Position numbers and translations under genes: made by a program. Shown here piece after piece: positions 24,790-36,456 of a stretch of DNA of 64,000 bases; position 1 is the first letter of the stretch; every line of letters begins with the position of its first letter. Below the pieces are notes generated by a model, which searched no databases, was not told where the DNA came from, and worked only from the letters and a program-made list of their open reading frames with translations. The stretch is taken from NCBI GenBank assembly GCA_903632075.3, contig CAHIKZ030001202.1:843501-907500 (forward strand), read 5' to 3'. The DNA comes from Acanthosepion pharaonis. Lineage: Eukaryota > Mollusca > Cephalopoda > Sepiida > Sepiidae.

Positions 24790-26520
24790 AATTTTTAAGA
24801 CTCAAATTTTTTTAAGTTAATTAATTGTTAACTTTTTTTTTTTTTAGATGAGACATTTAATTTAAGGTTGCATTCTTGTTCTCCTTAAACACGCACTCTC
24901 GTTTTTTCAATTTTTTTAAATTCATTAACAGTAACTCAGTTAAAATAAAAGAAAACTTAATTCCTTTTTTTTTTTTTTTTTTTTTTTTTTAAGGTTCACT
25001 TTGAGCCTTAACGAACCAATGCCATTTTATTTAAAGTTTAAATGACATTGGTTTATTTAAATTTTAAACTACGGTTTAGTAGTTAAATGCCAAAAAGATT
25101 GTTGATCGGGTGGGTAAGGACGAGAGGGTCTCATCAATTGCTTTTATTTGCAGTCTCTCTCAAATACTGTCAAAGGTTAAATTAAAAAGTTTTTTTTTTT
25201 TTTTTTTTAAATGACATCATGGTATAAATTACGTATTATTATTTGAAGCAAAGATTTTGGAGACGCTGGCTAAGTTTGGCATTGGATTTCTCATGATTAT
25301 GAAGTTATTTAATTATCGTTAAAAGGAAAGGATTAGTTTGGAAGTGAAGCTATTTATTTTTAGATGCTTTTATTTTCTTTGCTGAAAAAAACTATTAAAA
25401 ATAAAAAGCAGTTTTGTTTAACATTTGCAAGAATTGCATTCATTATGATGTCATAATTGATTGAATAATTAATAATTTCTAAAAAGCTGAATAATTTGTT
25501 TTTTCTTTTTTAGACACTTGCTTAGTAAAAAAAAAAAGATTTTTCTTTCACGAATATAAATTTGATCGATCTTGAAAAAGTCATTTTTCCTTTCTTTTTT
25601 TTTCTTAGACCATCTGTCGGTACAGCAATACATTGCTTTTTTTTAAATGTTTTTATTATTATTTCTTAATCTTTTTTGTTGCAGTAAAATTAAAAAGAAA
25701 AAAACAACGAATTGTGAGGATACTACTTATAACGAGGACTTTATCAATTTAAATTGCGCACATGTCGAAAAAAAGAATGTATTCGTCTATTTGCTTGCTG
25801 TTAGAAAAATGACGAATTTATGTAGTAACCTGTAATTAAGTCCTAAAAAATAAACAAAGCGCCTATTATTTGTCAAAAGAACTTCCTTAATTTTTTATTT
25901 AATTTTTTTACACGTTGCATTTATAAAAATTGGGGCAACTGAAAAACATTGGATTACTTACATTTTTACAAATAACAGGATTTTATGCTGTACTGAAATA
26001 ATTTTTTATTTTTATGTGCATTATTTTTTATTCATATTCTACGCATTTTTTTTTTTTTCCTTAAACTGACTACTTTTAGTTTTACTTTTATTTAAGACTT
26101 TGTTGTTCGTTAGACGACGAACTTCTCAGGTCTTGCTTTGTTCTTAAATGGGTATTTTTTTCCCGGACATTATTTGGCTCATATTGTCAATAAGCAGGCA
26201 AAAACTGTTGACAACTTAAACAAAAATAACGTGTAGATTTCTTATTGGGCTATTAATTCTCATTCATTGAGAAAAAGAAAGGCCATTTTCAATAATTTAG
26301 AAACAAAAATAAATAAATAAAAAATAAAATAAAAAAAATACTATATTGGATTATTTTTTTTTTTTTTGACTCTGGATGGTGTCCTAAATATTCTTAGAAA
26401 ATGGATTAACGATAAAGAACTTGAGATTGTCGATTCTTAAAATATAAACTGACTACAAATTTCATTTAAGGAACTTTTTAGTTTTTAATAACGGAAACAA
26501 CACTAACAACACTAACAATT
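22926..26520. other. AT-rich, repeat-poor DNA downstream of the candidate promoter
   Basis: No exon is recognised. It lacks the SINE/LINE debris common elsewhere but has long poly-T tracts (24102-24122, 24757-24781, 24966-24990, 25191-25208). If the exon at 22620-22919 is real, this would be first-intron sequence and a sensible place for regulatory elements, but no specific site can be supported. Confidence 0.35.
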
Positions 26521-26529
26521 TATCATTAA

Positions 26530-26580
26530 AATGGCAATGCCATCCAGAATGCAGGCAACCATAGCTCTCCACAGCATCAC
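26530..26580 (-). mobile_element. RTE-like LINE C-terminal scrap
   Basis: The minus strand reads VMLWRAMVACILDGIA, matching the short terminal motif 'D-R-K-L-W-R-A-M-I-A-N-V-L' found at 27640 and, in related form, near 63980. Confidence 0.45.
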
Positions 26581-27239
26581 TTTAAAAATTCTTTTTTTAT
26601 TTCTTTGTAAAGATAGTGGAGTGGTTACTCGTGGCTTTCTCCAGTCTTGAATTCAAATTTCTCCTAGCTAGAGACCGACTCTTTACAGAGAAGAAAAAAA
26701 ATGAGTTCATACTTAATGCCTAGGCATTTGTGCGAAAATGAATGCCATTAAAAATATCTTCGATTTCACTAGGTGGGGGAAATGGAAATTTCAAAATAAA
26801 TCATTTTTTTATTTTTATTTTGACATGATGACCTTCATTTATGACCGTTCATTCCCCCCCCCCCTGTAAAAGTGGTTTTAAAAGCCACCCGTATTTTGTC
26901 GCTATTATTATTATTAGGGAGGTGTTTGTTGTGAGTGAAGAAGGGATTTATTTTATCAAAATGATTGCATCAGCCTCTCTAGTTATTTGTTTTTAGACAG
27001 AGACTTTAAACATTTGAATTTTATTTTTAACGTATCAACAGTCAAGATAGTAAAATAATCGTTTTTACTTTTTAGTCTCACTCTCTCAATCTGAAAAAAT
27101 AATTTCTAATTCAACATGTCCTTGTAGAAAATATATAAAAAAAAAAAAAAACTGACTAGGAAAATAATATTTTTTTTATCCCTCTGCTTATTCTCTCTTC
27201 TTCTCCCTACCACTTTCTCTCGCCCTCTGTTAATTGCAT

Positions 27240-27350
27240 TCTGCCTTTTTTTTTTTTTTTAATGAATGACATAGTTGAGATCACCTTGATCTTTATGTGA
27301 CTTTGTAATGTAATATTTTTTCATTTGTTTTTTTTTTTTTTTTTTTTTAA
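27240..27350. repeat. Paired poly-T tracts
   Basis: T runs at about 27248-27261 and 27329-27348 in an otherwise unremarkable stretch. Confidence 0.7.
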
Positions 27351-27634
27351 ATAACGCTGACTAGTTTCAGTTTTGTGAATTGCAAATCTGTCTCTAGCTA
27401 AGAAGTGAAATCGTTTATAAAAGCTGTGTGTTCAGTCTTCCACTCACTGGTACAAAGGCCACCACATCTCACCCCCCCACCCCCTCTCACTCTCTTGGTG
27501 GAGGGTGGGTATAGTCAGAAGAGGATGAAGTGTTACTATTATAAGAAGGTACTGGGGATTTTTCTGAAACATAAGCTTACCTTTACAATAAGAAGACGTA
27601 TTCAGTAATTTACTCAAATAACAAAAGGCAAAAA

Positions 27635-27725
27635 TTATTAAGAAGTACAGAGGACAGGAAATTGTGGAGAGCCATGATCGCCAACGTCCTGAAAGAACTT
27701 GGCACAAAGAAGAATTTTCTCTAAG
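27635..27725 (+). mobile_element. RTE-like LINE C-terminal scrap
   Basis: The plus strand encodes DRKLWRAMIANVLKELG followed by TKKNFL and a stop. The DR-x-x-WR-x-x-(V/I) ending is typical of the extreme C-terminus of RTE/BovB-type LINE proteins. Confidence 0.55.
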
Positions 27726-27852
27726 TTTGAATATGGCATAAGGCTCTATTTATGAGCTCCTTCTGAAATCAGAACTGAACTTGCCATGGTTCACTTACAA
27801 TAGTGAAACTGAAACAAAAATTTGTGTGAACTTGTATGCTTCTCACACACAC

Positions 27853-27875
27853 AATATATATATATATATATATAT
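27853..27875. repeat. (TA)n microsatellite
   Basis: A short TA run after a CA stretch. Confidence 0.9.
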
Positions 27876-28194
27876 GATGCAATTGAATAACAAACTGGAA
27901 AAACTCCTAAAAAGACTTCATTGGACTAAAAAAAGGCTCGTATTGATGGAATTCTATGTGAGGTTGGAGGAAGGGAAAATATAAACCTAAATGTTGTGTA
28001 TTAAATTGCGACAAATGGTGATTTTCATCTGTATTTACAAATCTTTCAATACAGCTTAATTTTCTTTATTAAAAAAATCTTTCAGAAATAAAATATACTT
28101 TTCTGAAACTTTGAGGAAGATTAGCTGATTTAAGTTTGAATTAATCTGATTTAAAACATTACTTTTAGTTTAAAATATTGCATATACCATTTTT

Positions 28195-29329
28195 TTAACA
28201 CCGAGGGAGGTGTTTTATGAGGTTTTGATAACTTTCTCGCTAGATTCATTTGAGAATTTTTTTTAAGGGGGACATAACTGTAACAATTACTTGACATGAT
28301 GTGAATGTCTTTTTATATAATTTTTTTAACTGCACAGTAATCTTAAAAATTTAGGAAAATATTCTAAGTAATCTAATATTTATTGAATTTTAGGTACTTT
28401 GGTTTTATAGTTGTATTATTTATTTATTGAGGAAATGTTAGAAAATTATCAATAAATTTTAAATTTACTATAGTTACAGCTTTTATTTTCTGATATCAAT
28501 ATCCATATGTACAAAAATGGACATGTTTATATATACACACACACACACACACACACGCACACAGAAACATAAAAAATTCTTTTTTAAAATACTGGGTGCG
28601 AGGGTCATGAATTGTAGTAAACTTTTTCATTTATAATTAGTAAATAGTTTTTACTTAACAATATCTCTTAACCTCTCCAAATTAATATAGAATTTTGAAA
28701 AATTTAAAACATAAATTATTCTAATTAAAATTTAAAAAATGAACATAATTCTTGTGAAAATTCATTATTTTTTGAAAAATCTTTTTTTTTTTCTCAAGAC
28801 AATAATATATAGTGTATATTTTATTTATAAAAGCTTTTTTAATTAAATAATGTCTTAGTTTTATTTTATGATTCAGAGCAGATTTTCTGTAACTGGTGGT
28901 GGTGGTGGGGACCTGTTTGGCTAAAGAAAATTAATAATTGAGATTCTTCAAGCACTTGTCCTCATAATTAATATAAACAATAAGTGAAACAAATGAATTT
29001 CTCAATTTCATAAAATGTGGGGGAGAGGTAACAGATAAAAAAAAAAAAAATTTACAAAGATTTTCTAAGAAATTTTTTTAAAATAATTTCATTTTTGAAT
29101 AAGTTCTGAAATTTTGATTAAAATCTGACAATTATTTGATTTTTGCAAAAATTTTGAAATCCATGTTTTTCACTGCAAAAAGATGCTAAAACTTCCCGTA
29201 CCAATTAATGCCCCCCCCCACTTCATGCAAGGAAATCAACATTTTTTAGCCAAAATTTCGAACATTCTAAAAAGGATTAAAAAATATAATTTGATAATCA
29301 AAAAATCATTCAGTCTTTTCTCTTAATAA
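28195..29329. repeat. AT-rich dispersed repeat 'R', copy 1, left part
   Basis: It aligns by eye with 31225-32400 and 44700-45600 over about 1 kb. Shared blocks in order: TTTTATTGAATTTTAG(GTA), TTTACTATAGTTAC, TTATTTTCTGATA, CATGTTTATA, AAAATA(C/T)T(G/C)GG, GATTAGTAAATA, AATTCATTATT, CACTGCAAAAAGATGCTAAA. No protein is recognised. A Helitron interrupts this copy at 29330; the repeat resumes at about 30071. Confidence 0.75.
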
Positions 29330-29999
29330 TGACTAGCAGCATGGCCCGGCGTTGAATGTGCTTGATTCAAAAATTGTACGACTCATACAGCAATCACTAT
29401 CACTTGACTTAAAATATTTTTGACCTTCCTTGCCTTTAAAGGAGTGCCCTTTGCCGTGCTGATGTTGTTACATGCCTTATTTCTTACCTATCTCACACTG
29501 CGAATTTTTTCTAAGCTCAATACTAAACATTAAATCTGAACAAAATGAACACAAAACGATCAGCTTTAAAAAAGGACTTGTAACTGGAAAAACTGAATGA
29601 AAAAAGAATGTTAACAACAAATACTTTTTCGCACCCAACCCAGTTATGTGGAATCAGAATCAACGTTGAGTTTAAGCAAGCGAATGAGCCAATTGGAGTA
29701 AAGTGCCATGCAGATTTAAATTTTTCCCACTTGTCATGAATGCAGCTATTGATTTTTTTTTTTTTTTTTTTTTTTGCATGCTAGTTAACATTCGTGTCAG
29801 TCAGCTGTTGGCTCTCACTCTGGCCAGTAGAAAATGGCCGCAAACTACATGAAAACTTCTGTAGAAGCATGAAAAAATCAATTGTTTCCACTATTGATGG
29901 GAGTTGGGAAATGCAAAGTTGGTCTTGGCCTTCCTGCTAACTTGGAGCAAGTCCATGTAAATTTTGGTGCAAATTCGTCAAATTGTGTCCGTGCATTCG

Positions 30000-30051
<52 letters not shown>

Positions 30052-30070
30052 CCTGTCTTTTATAGATAGA
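29330..30070 (-). mobile_element. Non-autonomous Helitron, copy C, nested in repeat R
   Basis: Read on the minus strand, the 3' end is a GC-rich palindrome (AACGCCGGGCC) followed by ATGCTGCTAGT, the canonical hairpin-plus-CTAGT terminus (29330-29355). The 5' end is TCTATCTATAAAAGACAGG at 30070 followed by a (TG)n tract, resembling other Helitron 5' ends here. The (CA)n run at 30001-30050 is therefore internal to the element. The flanks on either side belong to repeat R. Confidence 0.75.
30001..30050. repeat. (CA)25 microsatellite
   Basis: A perfect 50-bp CA run just inside the 5' end of the minus-strand Helitron. Confidence 0.98.
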
Positions 30071-30150
30071 GATAATAAAGATTTCCATGATAAAATTTAA
30101 AAGTCTGGGGTATTTTTTCATCATGTATGGTCATTTTTTTTATTTTTTAT
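30071..30150. repeat. Dispersed repeat 'R', copy 1, right part
   Basis: GATAATAAAGATTTCC and TTTTTTCATCATGTATGGTC correspond to GATGATAAAAACTTTG and TTTTTTCCATCATGTATGCTC of copy 2 (about 32308-32365), continuing the homology broken by the Helitron. Confidence 0.65.
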
Positions 30151-30228
30151 TTTTTTTTGTTCAGCTTTGGAGTTACTTACATTAAAGTAGGCAGTGACTA
30201 TTAGAAACTAGTTAATAGCCTCTCGCAA

Positions 30229-30345
30229 GACTTGCAGTTCATGTCTCTATGGCACATCTTGCAGTTCATGTCTCTATGGCACATCTTGCAGTTCATGTCT
30301 CTATGGCACATCTTGCAGTTCATGTCTCTATGGCACATCTTGCAT
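30229..30345. repeat. 27-bp tandem repeat, 4 copies plus
   Basis: The unit CTTGCAGTTCATGTCTCTAT plus GGCACAT is repeated almost perfectly, which indicates recent expansion. Confidence 0.95.
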
Positions 30346-31077
30346 AGCTTTCATGGCCAAATCAGTTAAGATGACTGCCAGGTAAAGCCTAAATCTTAAG
30401 TTTTGCCTTATTTGATATTTTTATGATCTAACAACAGCAGTAACAGCAGAGATAATTATTAGGCCATCTTAGAGAAAATGTTGCTTGTTTTTTTTCTTTC
30501 ATTTTTTTTTTGTTTTTGTTTTTGTTTTCAGTTTTTGATTATTTTATTTTTTCATCTTATTAGTTTTTTGTATGATAAAAAGCATGAAAGAAAACCTAGT
30601 TAAAAAGTCTTACTTGTATCCCGTAATAGTTTGTTATATTTGCATATACATTTCATACTCTAAATGTAACAACAAATATGGAACTCAAGGTGACACTAGT
30701 TTTGTGTTCAGTTTCTTAGATTTGTTTCTATTTCAAAGTGACACTAAAAAATAGTGGTGACATATTAAAAATACCTGGTGATTTTAATGAATTGGAACAG
30801 GTGTGCCTGTTTCCATTGTCCATTGAAACACGACCTTAAAGGGAAATTGTGTACAACACTCAATTTTCTTGACTAACTACAGAGTTTTTTTTTTTTTGTT
30901 AAATATACTTCATCTAATGAATAACAAAGTATAATATTATAATAAAAGATGATAAAATGGCTCTTGACAATCCTTCCAGTTTAAAAAAAAAAACAAAAAA
31001 AAACCAAATACCTGGCTAGTGACAGGTTGTGGAATGGAATGATGACTTATAGGTTAGATTTGTTCTGTAAACCTGGC
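30346..31077. other. AT-rich non-coding DNA
   Basis: No gene is recognised. Confidence 0.35.
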
Positions 31078-31205
31078 AACTAGCATAGTGATAAAGCAAC
31101 TGGGTATTTAGCAGGCATCCCAGAGGTAAAAACGATGTTGGTTCAAATCTCAGATTTCTGATCCTCTTCCCTGTCTAGTCGCAACCATAGTGATTTATAA
31201 GGAAT
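31078..31205 (+). mobile_element. tRNA-derived SINE, truncated
   Basis: A head-like segment (TAGTGATAAAGCAACTGGG) and a B-box-like GTTGGTTCAAATCTC lie about 50 bp apart, as expected for tRNA internal promoter boxes. The body is cut off at about 31205. Confidence 0.5.
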
Positions 31206-31224
31206 TAATGAATTTTTATTTTTT

Positions 31225-32400
31225 TATCTAGTAACACATTATTAGATGTTGACACATTTATCAACAGCCTGATGTTTGGGGAATTTATCTAATGAGAAGA
31301 TATAATTGTAATAAAATTACATGATGAATACAATGTAAACACTTTGTTTTTTAACTACACTGTAATCTTAAAAATTATAAATATTTTATTGAATTTTAGG
31401 TACTTTGACTTTATAGTTTTACTTACAAAGATACTTGGGGAAATTTTAGAAAATTCACAATAAATTCTAAATTTACTATAGTTACAAAACTCTTATTTTC
31501 TGATGTATGGACATTTATATTTGCAAAAATTCCCATGTTTATATACACACAAAAATTAAAAATTTATTTTTAAAATACTGGGGGTTACTGAATTGTAAGC
31601 TTTTCCATGATTAATAAATATACTTTTTATTCAGTAACAATGTCACTTGATCGCTATAAACTAATACAGAATTTTAAAAGATTTAAAACTGTATAAATTA
31701 TTATAATAAAAATTTTAAAAATAGGAAAATAATTCTTTTAAAAATTCATTATTCATCAAAAAAATTTTTTTTTTGTAAGACATGAGTGTCTATATTTTAT
31801 TCATAAAAGCAATTAAGTTAATTAAATAATGTTTTAGTTTTCTTGCATTTTTTTTTTTAATTTTATGATTCAGGGTAGAATTTTTGTTCCTGTTTTACAA
31901 AAAAAAATTGATTTAAATTGTCCAAGAATTTGACATTATAGCTAATATAAACATTAAGTGCTAGAAAAAAGAATTTCTTGAAATTTAATGAAATAAGTGT
32001 GTGTGTGTAATTGGGGGGGGTAAAATTTCACTGATACTTTCTAAAGAAAAAAATTAAAATCTCAAAAGTAAATTTATTCATTTTTGAATAAGTCCCAAGT
32101 TTCTTTAAAATCTGACAATTAATTTTTTGCAAGAATTTCCAGATCAATGTTTTTTCACTGCAAAAAGATGCTAAAATTCCTCATACTAATTTGTTTCCCT
32201 TTTGATGCCAAAAAAAAAAATTTTTTTAACCAAAATTTTGAAGTTTCTAAAACTTAGTCATTTTCATATATATATATACTTTTATCTTTCCTCTTAACAA
32301 CAGATCTTGATGATAAAAACTTTGTTTTTATTAAGTTTGGAATATTTTTTCCATCATGTATGCTCAAGTTTTTGTGAATCGTGTGTGTAGGACCAACCAA
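31225..32400. repeat. Dispersed repeat 'R', copy 2
   Basis: This is the most complete copy: it has all the shared blocks listed for copy 1 without a Helitron insertion. The right part contains GATCTTGATGATAAAAAC and TTTTTTCCATCATGTATG. No protein-coding content is recognised. Confidence 0.75.
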
Positions 32401-32454
32401 CCACACCTTTTTTGAAGAACCAAATACAGAAAACTGGTGCATGTAGGTCTCAAA

Positions 32455-32545
32455 ATGACCCTCCTCAAGGTTTGAATTCAGACAATCAAGGCTAAAGAGC
32501 CCAGTCTACCCTATTCTTTAGCCCATAACTAAGGGGAGATGAATT
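32455..32545 (-). mobile_element. SINE body fragment, reverse orientation
   Basis: On the minus strand it reads GGTAGACTGGGCTCTTTAGC then CTTGATTGTCTGAATTC, matching the distal body of the SINE at 60165-60430. Confidence 0.6.
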
Positions 32546-32626
32546 CAGATCTTTTTCAGTGGTATTTGTACATAAGTGGATGTAACAAACTTGGGTGGGA
32601 TTCAGTCGTACTCTTTTCTTTCTATA

Positions 32627-33294
32627 TCATACTTATTATAAAACCCAGGTTGTGTGTGTGTCTGTTCGTTTATATATTGGATCGGATTTCCTACATTTTT
32701 CAACCGATTTCAACAAAACTTCACAGGACTATGTAAAATTACCTTGTGGTGGTTCTGACAGCGCCAAAAATTGGAAAAACACAATTGTTTTTGCATGAAA
32801 TCAACTTGGAAACACGATTAAGAGGCATCACTGTCGCAAGAATGAAAGGGGGACAACTCATATCGAGTTATACTTATTATAAAACCCAGGTTGTTTTTGT
32901 GTGTTCATTTATATATGAGATCGGATTTCCTACATTTTTCAACCGATTTCAAAACTTCACATTTTTTTTTTTTTTTTTTTTTTGGCAGGTAGTGTTTCTT
33001 ATTCTCTTGCACACTTTTTTCTTTATTTTTACATTCAGAATGCTTTAAAAATTCCATTTACAAGACAATTGTTTATAATAAAATTTTATTCAATCAAATA
33101 ACGATTGAAAACAATGTTTTTGTTTGGGTTTGACCAATTCGTTAAAAAAAAAAAAAAAACTAATTAAGACATGCATGTCCATCAACTTTAAACAATAATC
33201 TTTGTCAATTTTATTTTTCAGTCTTTATGATGATCGATACTTGATCTATCTCTTACTGTTACATCCCCGGGCAACGCCGGGCTCTACTGCTAGT
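32627..33294 (+). mobile_element. Non-autonomous Helitron, copy B
   Basis: The 5' motif (TCATACTTATTATAAAACCC) appears twice, at about 32627 and about 32865. The 3' end is CCCCGGGCAACGCCGGG, CTCTACTG and CTAGT (33290-33294). The hairpin GGGC..GCCC shortly upstream of CTAGT is textbook Helitron. Copy A at 13.5 kb has the same doubled 5' structure, so this is probably the element's own architecture. No transposase gene. Confidence 0.85.
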
Positions 33295-33598
33295 ATCTTA
33301 TAAAATGTTATTTTAATTTCAGGAAAACACATGCATCATAAGCACTTTTTTCTAACTGACAATTATTTCCCCCTCTTGTTTGCACCTTTTTTTTCTGTGC
33401 TGGCCTAATTAGTGTGTAGTGAACCCCCCAAAAAAGCTAGGAAAAGAGACAATTTTGATTTGACAGATTTTCAATTTGAGAGAGAGATAAATGTCCAAAT
33501 AACTCCAATCATGCTGGTAACATTTTTACTTATTCACTAAATATATTTGAATAAATAGTTTAATTGTGAAAAAGCATAAAAGTGTTAAATGGTATAAT

Positions 33599-34233
33599 CA
33601 GGGTCAAATTATGACCTTTTTAGGGCCTGTAGGCTAATTAAATTATGGGGCCACACCCTAATTCGTCCACATCCATCTTGAATATGTTTTTACTTGTGAA
33701 ATATTTTAAAGACATATTGCATGAAGTAAACTTATTACAAATTCTTTAAATAAACTAGTGTAGCTATCTTTTGTTTGTCAAAGATATTCTTTAAGGAATA
33801 CCAATATTTTACTTTTTATTGCAAACCAAATTAGCACAGATTTCAACACAATTGTAGTAAAAAAATAGATTTTTATAACCGGTATTAATAATAAAACTAA
33901 ATATGAGTTTGTCATATTAATATCATTTCAGTCTATGAAACAATTTAGAAGTTATAACATCTAGAAAATTCAAATCACTGCTTTATAAAAAATTTCTAAG
34001 ATTTAAACATTCTGAACTAAAATCAAATATGTTTTCTCCTTGAAACACAATGGCACAAACTAAAATATTCTTTTCTTTGCTTTGCTTCTTGCAAAAATCA
34101 AATAAATATGAGTTTTTCATATTGGTATCATTTTAGTTTATGAAATGATTTAGAACATCTAGAAAATTAAAATCCTTGCTTGATGGGACCCTAGGCAGCA
34201 GCCTATACTATCCTAAAGTATAATCCAGGCCTG
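33599..34233. mobile_element. hAT-like MITE with 8-bp target-site duplication
   Basis: The element starts with CAGGGTCAAATTATGA and, read inward from its right end, with CAGGCCTGGATTATAC. Both begin CAGG and share imperfect similarity over about 60 nt, including GCCTGTAGGCTA / TATAGGCTGCTGCCTA blocks. It is flanked on both sides by GGTATAAT (33591-33598 and 34234-34241), an exact 8-bp duplication as hAT transposases make. At 635 bp with no transposase it is non-autonomous. Confidence 0.85.
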
Positions 34234-34241
34234 GGTATAAT

Positions 34242-34879
34242 TGATAAACAGAAAAAAAAATGCATGTGTTGTTGAAAAGAATTTCATCTTTTCCTCCTTT
34301 TTTGAAACTAATAATAAAAGAAAGTACTTAAAAATGAATCCAAACTACTTGGAAGTTGATTATCATTTTATGACTTTTTTTTTTTTTCTTTATAAAGAAT
34401 TAAGTATTTTTTTTTTTTTTTTATTAGACTTGTATGCAATTGGCAAGAGAAGCAGTTTGTCTCTCAATGCAAAGAGCATACTTGCTAGCAACAATTTGTC
34501 AATTGACCATCCCACACCCACTATGATGTTTTTATAGCCTGATTCTAACGCTTACTAACCACTGACCTTAAAAATACAAGAGAGTGATTATTGTCATTGT
34601 TGAATGAAATATGGAAATTGTAGGGTACATGTCTCTAAACTCTGCTGTAGGTCATTGCAATGGTATTTTGGAATGTTTGCAGCTATCCCAATGGGCAGGA
34701 ATAACTGGAGTTTGACCAAATGGTTGGCAGAGAAATTTATGTCTTGACAGTCTAAGGAAATAGAAGAAAATGCAAGGCGTAATTTATGTTCAGTTTTATT
34801 TATTTATTTTTGTTCTTTAAATTGTTGTACTTGTTTTAAAGACAATATAAGAATATAAATAATTGATGTTTAATACACA
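34242..34879. other. AT-rich non-coding DNA
   Basis: No gene is recognised; poly-T runs at about 34376-34388 and 34410-34423. Confidence 0.35.
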
Positions 34880-35587
34880 AAAATGAAAATAACCTTGACA
34901 TCTCATTTTAACAGATATATTTATCAAAATTAAACAAAAATATCTTGAAATACTAGAGTAAATCTATTCAATAAAATTGTCAGGCTCCTTGTTTAAGTTG
35001 GTGAATGCTGCCATAATCCTTGCTGTCAGTTCATCCTTGATGTTGCAAGGAGTTTTGTTGGTCTTTTGCTCGACTGTGCTTCACACACAATAATCAAGGG
35101 GGTTGGAGTCTGGGGAGTTAGGTGGCCAGATGTAAGGGGTGATGTGGTTGTAGAGATTATCTGACAGCCATGACTGAGGTTCTCCTGCTTGTGTGGCATG
35201 GTGCAGAGTCCTGTTTCTAGACATAGGATTCTCTGGCAACCACCCTCTTGACTTCAAAGCACTTGATGTAGGCCTCCATATTAAGTCTGAGGCCCTCACC
35301 AACAAATTGGAGAGTTCTTTTTTTATCAGAACAATCAGTGAGTTTTCTGAGCTGCCATACCTTCATAATCACCATTAGACTCATCCAACTCTTTCCAAAT
35401 ACCCTGAAATGTTCATATTAGCAGTACAGCATGCTGTTTCCAAATTTCTGGCAGAGTGAATTGTGTCATGTTGCTCTTTTTCTCACAGATGACCCTACTA
35501 TAGTGTGCAGTCAACAAAATCAAGAACAAACGAAATGCATGTGTGAAATGAAAATATAAAATGGCGACAATTTACCCATCGCACCCT
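34880..35587 (-). mobile_element. mariner-family transposon relic, copy 2
   Basis: The right terminal repeat (GGCGACAATTTACCCATCGC, ending ACCCT at 35587) is well preserved and matches the inverse left end of copy 1 at 495. The left terminal repeat is not recognisable. The internal order is the same as in copy 1. Confidence 0.85.
34965..35380 (-). pseudogene. mariner transposase remnant
   Basis: The minus frame 35305-35081 includes SRNRTLHHATQAGEPQSWLS, DNLYNHITPYIWPPNSPDSN and PLDYCV. The SPDSNPLDY block corresponds to the third catalytic Asp region; a stop follows. Beyond it the frame reads NKTPCNIKDELTARIMAAFT and NLNKE, then jumps to the end with a deletion of about 20 codons against copy 1. 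Inactive. Confidence 0.85.
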
Positions 35588-35607
35588 ATATGTAATGAAT
35601 GTGAGTG

Positions 35608-35985
35608 TATGTCAAATTTAAACTGGCACCAGATTATATAAGAAAGGAGCCGAGGCATGTCAAATTTAAACTGGCACCAGATTATATAAGAAAGGAGAGA
35701 GGCATGTCAAATTTAAACTGGCACCAGATTATATAAGAAAGGAGCCGAGGCATGTCAAATTTAAACTGGCACCAGATTATATAAGAAAGGAGCCGAGGCA
35801 TGTCAAATTTAAACTGGCACCAGATTATATAAGAAAGGAGCCGAGGCATGTCAAATTTAAACTGGCACCAGATTATATAAGTTATGTCAAATTTAAACTG
35901 GCACCAGATTATATAAGAAAGGAGCCGAGGCATGTCAAATTTAAACTGGCACCAGATTATATAAGAAAGGAGCCGAGGCATGTCA
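35608..35985. repeat. 48-bp satellite, 8 copies
   Basis: The unit is ATGTCAAATTTAAACTGGCA, CCAGATTATATAAGAAAGGA, GCCGAGGC. Copies are nearly identical; one lacks CC in the GAGCCGAGG segment and one (before 35883) lacks about 11 bp. The array starts about 20 bp beyond the mariner terminal repeat. Its 16-codon period gives a spurious repetitive minus-strand frame. Confidence 0.95.
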
Positions 35986-36424
35986 GTGTTAGTAATTGAC
36001 TGCTAATGCATACCAGGTAAATGACTGGGAAAAGCCCCACTGGCCATTAGAGCAGGTGGGTTGTGTATATTCACCAATGATGCTGGAATTACTAATTAGT
36101 ATTATCATTTAAAGTGTGATTATCTACTGGGAGCTTGAAATTATTTGTGAATGACATCTGAACTTTGACCTGGATGAAAGTTTTAAATTATACAGTGACT
36201 TGCTTGGACTTTAAATAGACATTTTAGGTGTTTCACTACCCTTTTTAATTTTTTTTTTTTTTTTTAAAATCTGTCTTTGCTTTATTAAAATTGTTTTTAA
36301 TGTAAACTAGGAAACAAAGACTGTATCTCATTTTCAACATGAATAAAATAAGTGGGTTAAGTCCCTTGGTTTTTTGAATCTTTGTCATCCACACTTCTAG
36401 TATTTTGATACAAGTTTTTTGTTA

Positions 36425-36456
<32 letters not shown>

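Noticed and set aside
35682..35981. 99-codon minus frame of 16-residue repeats
   Set aside because: It is an artefact of the 48-bp satellite.
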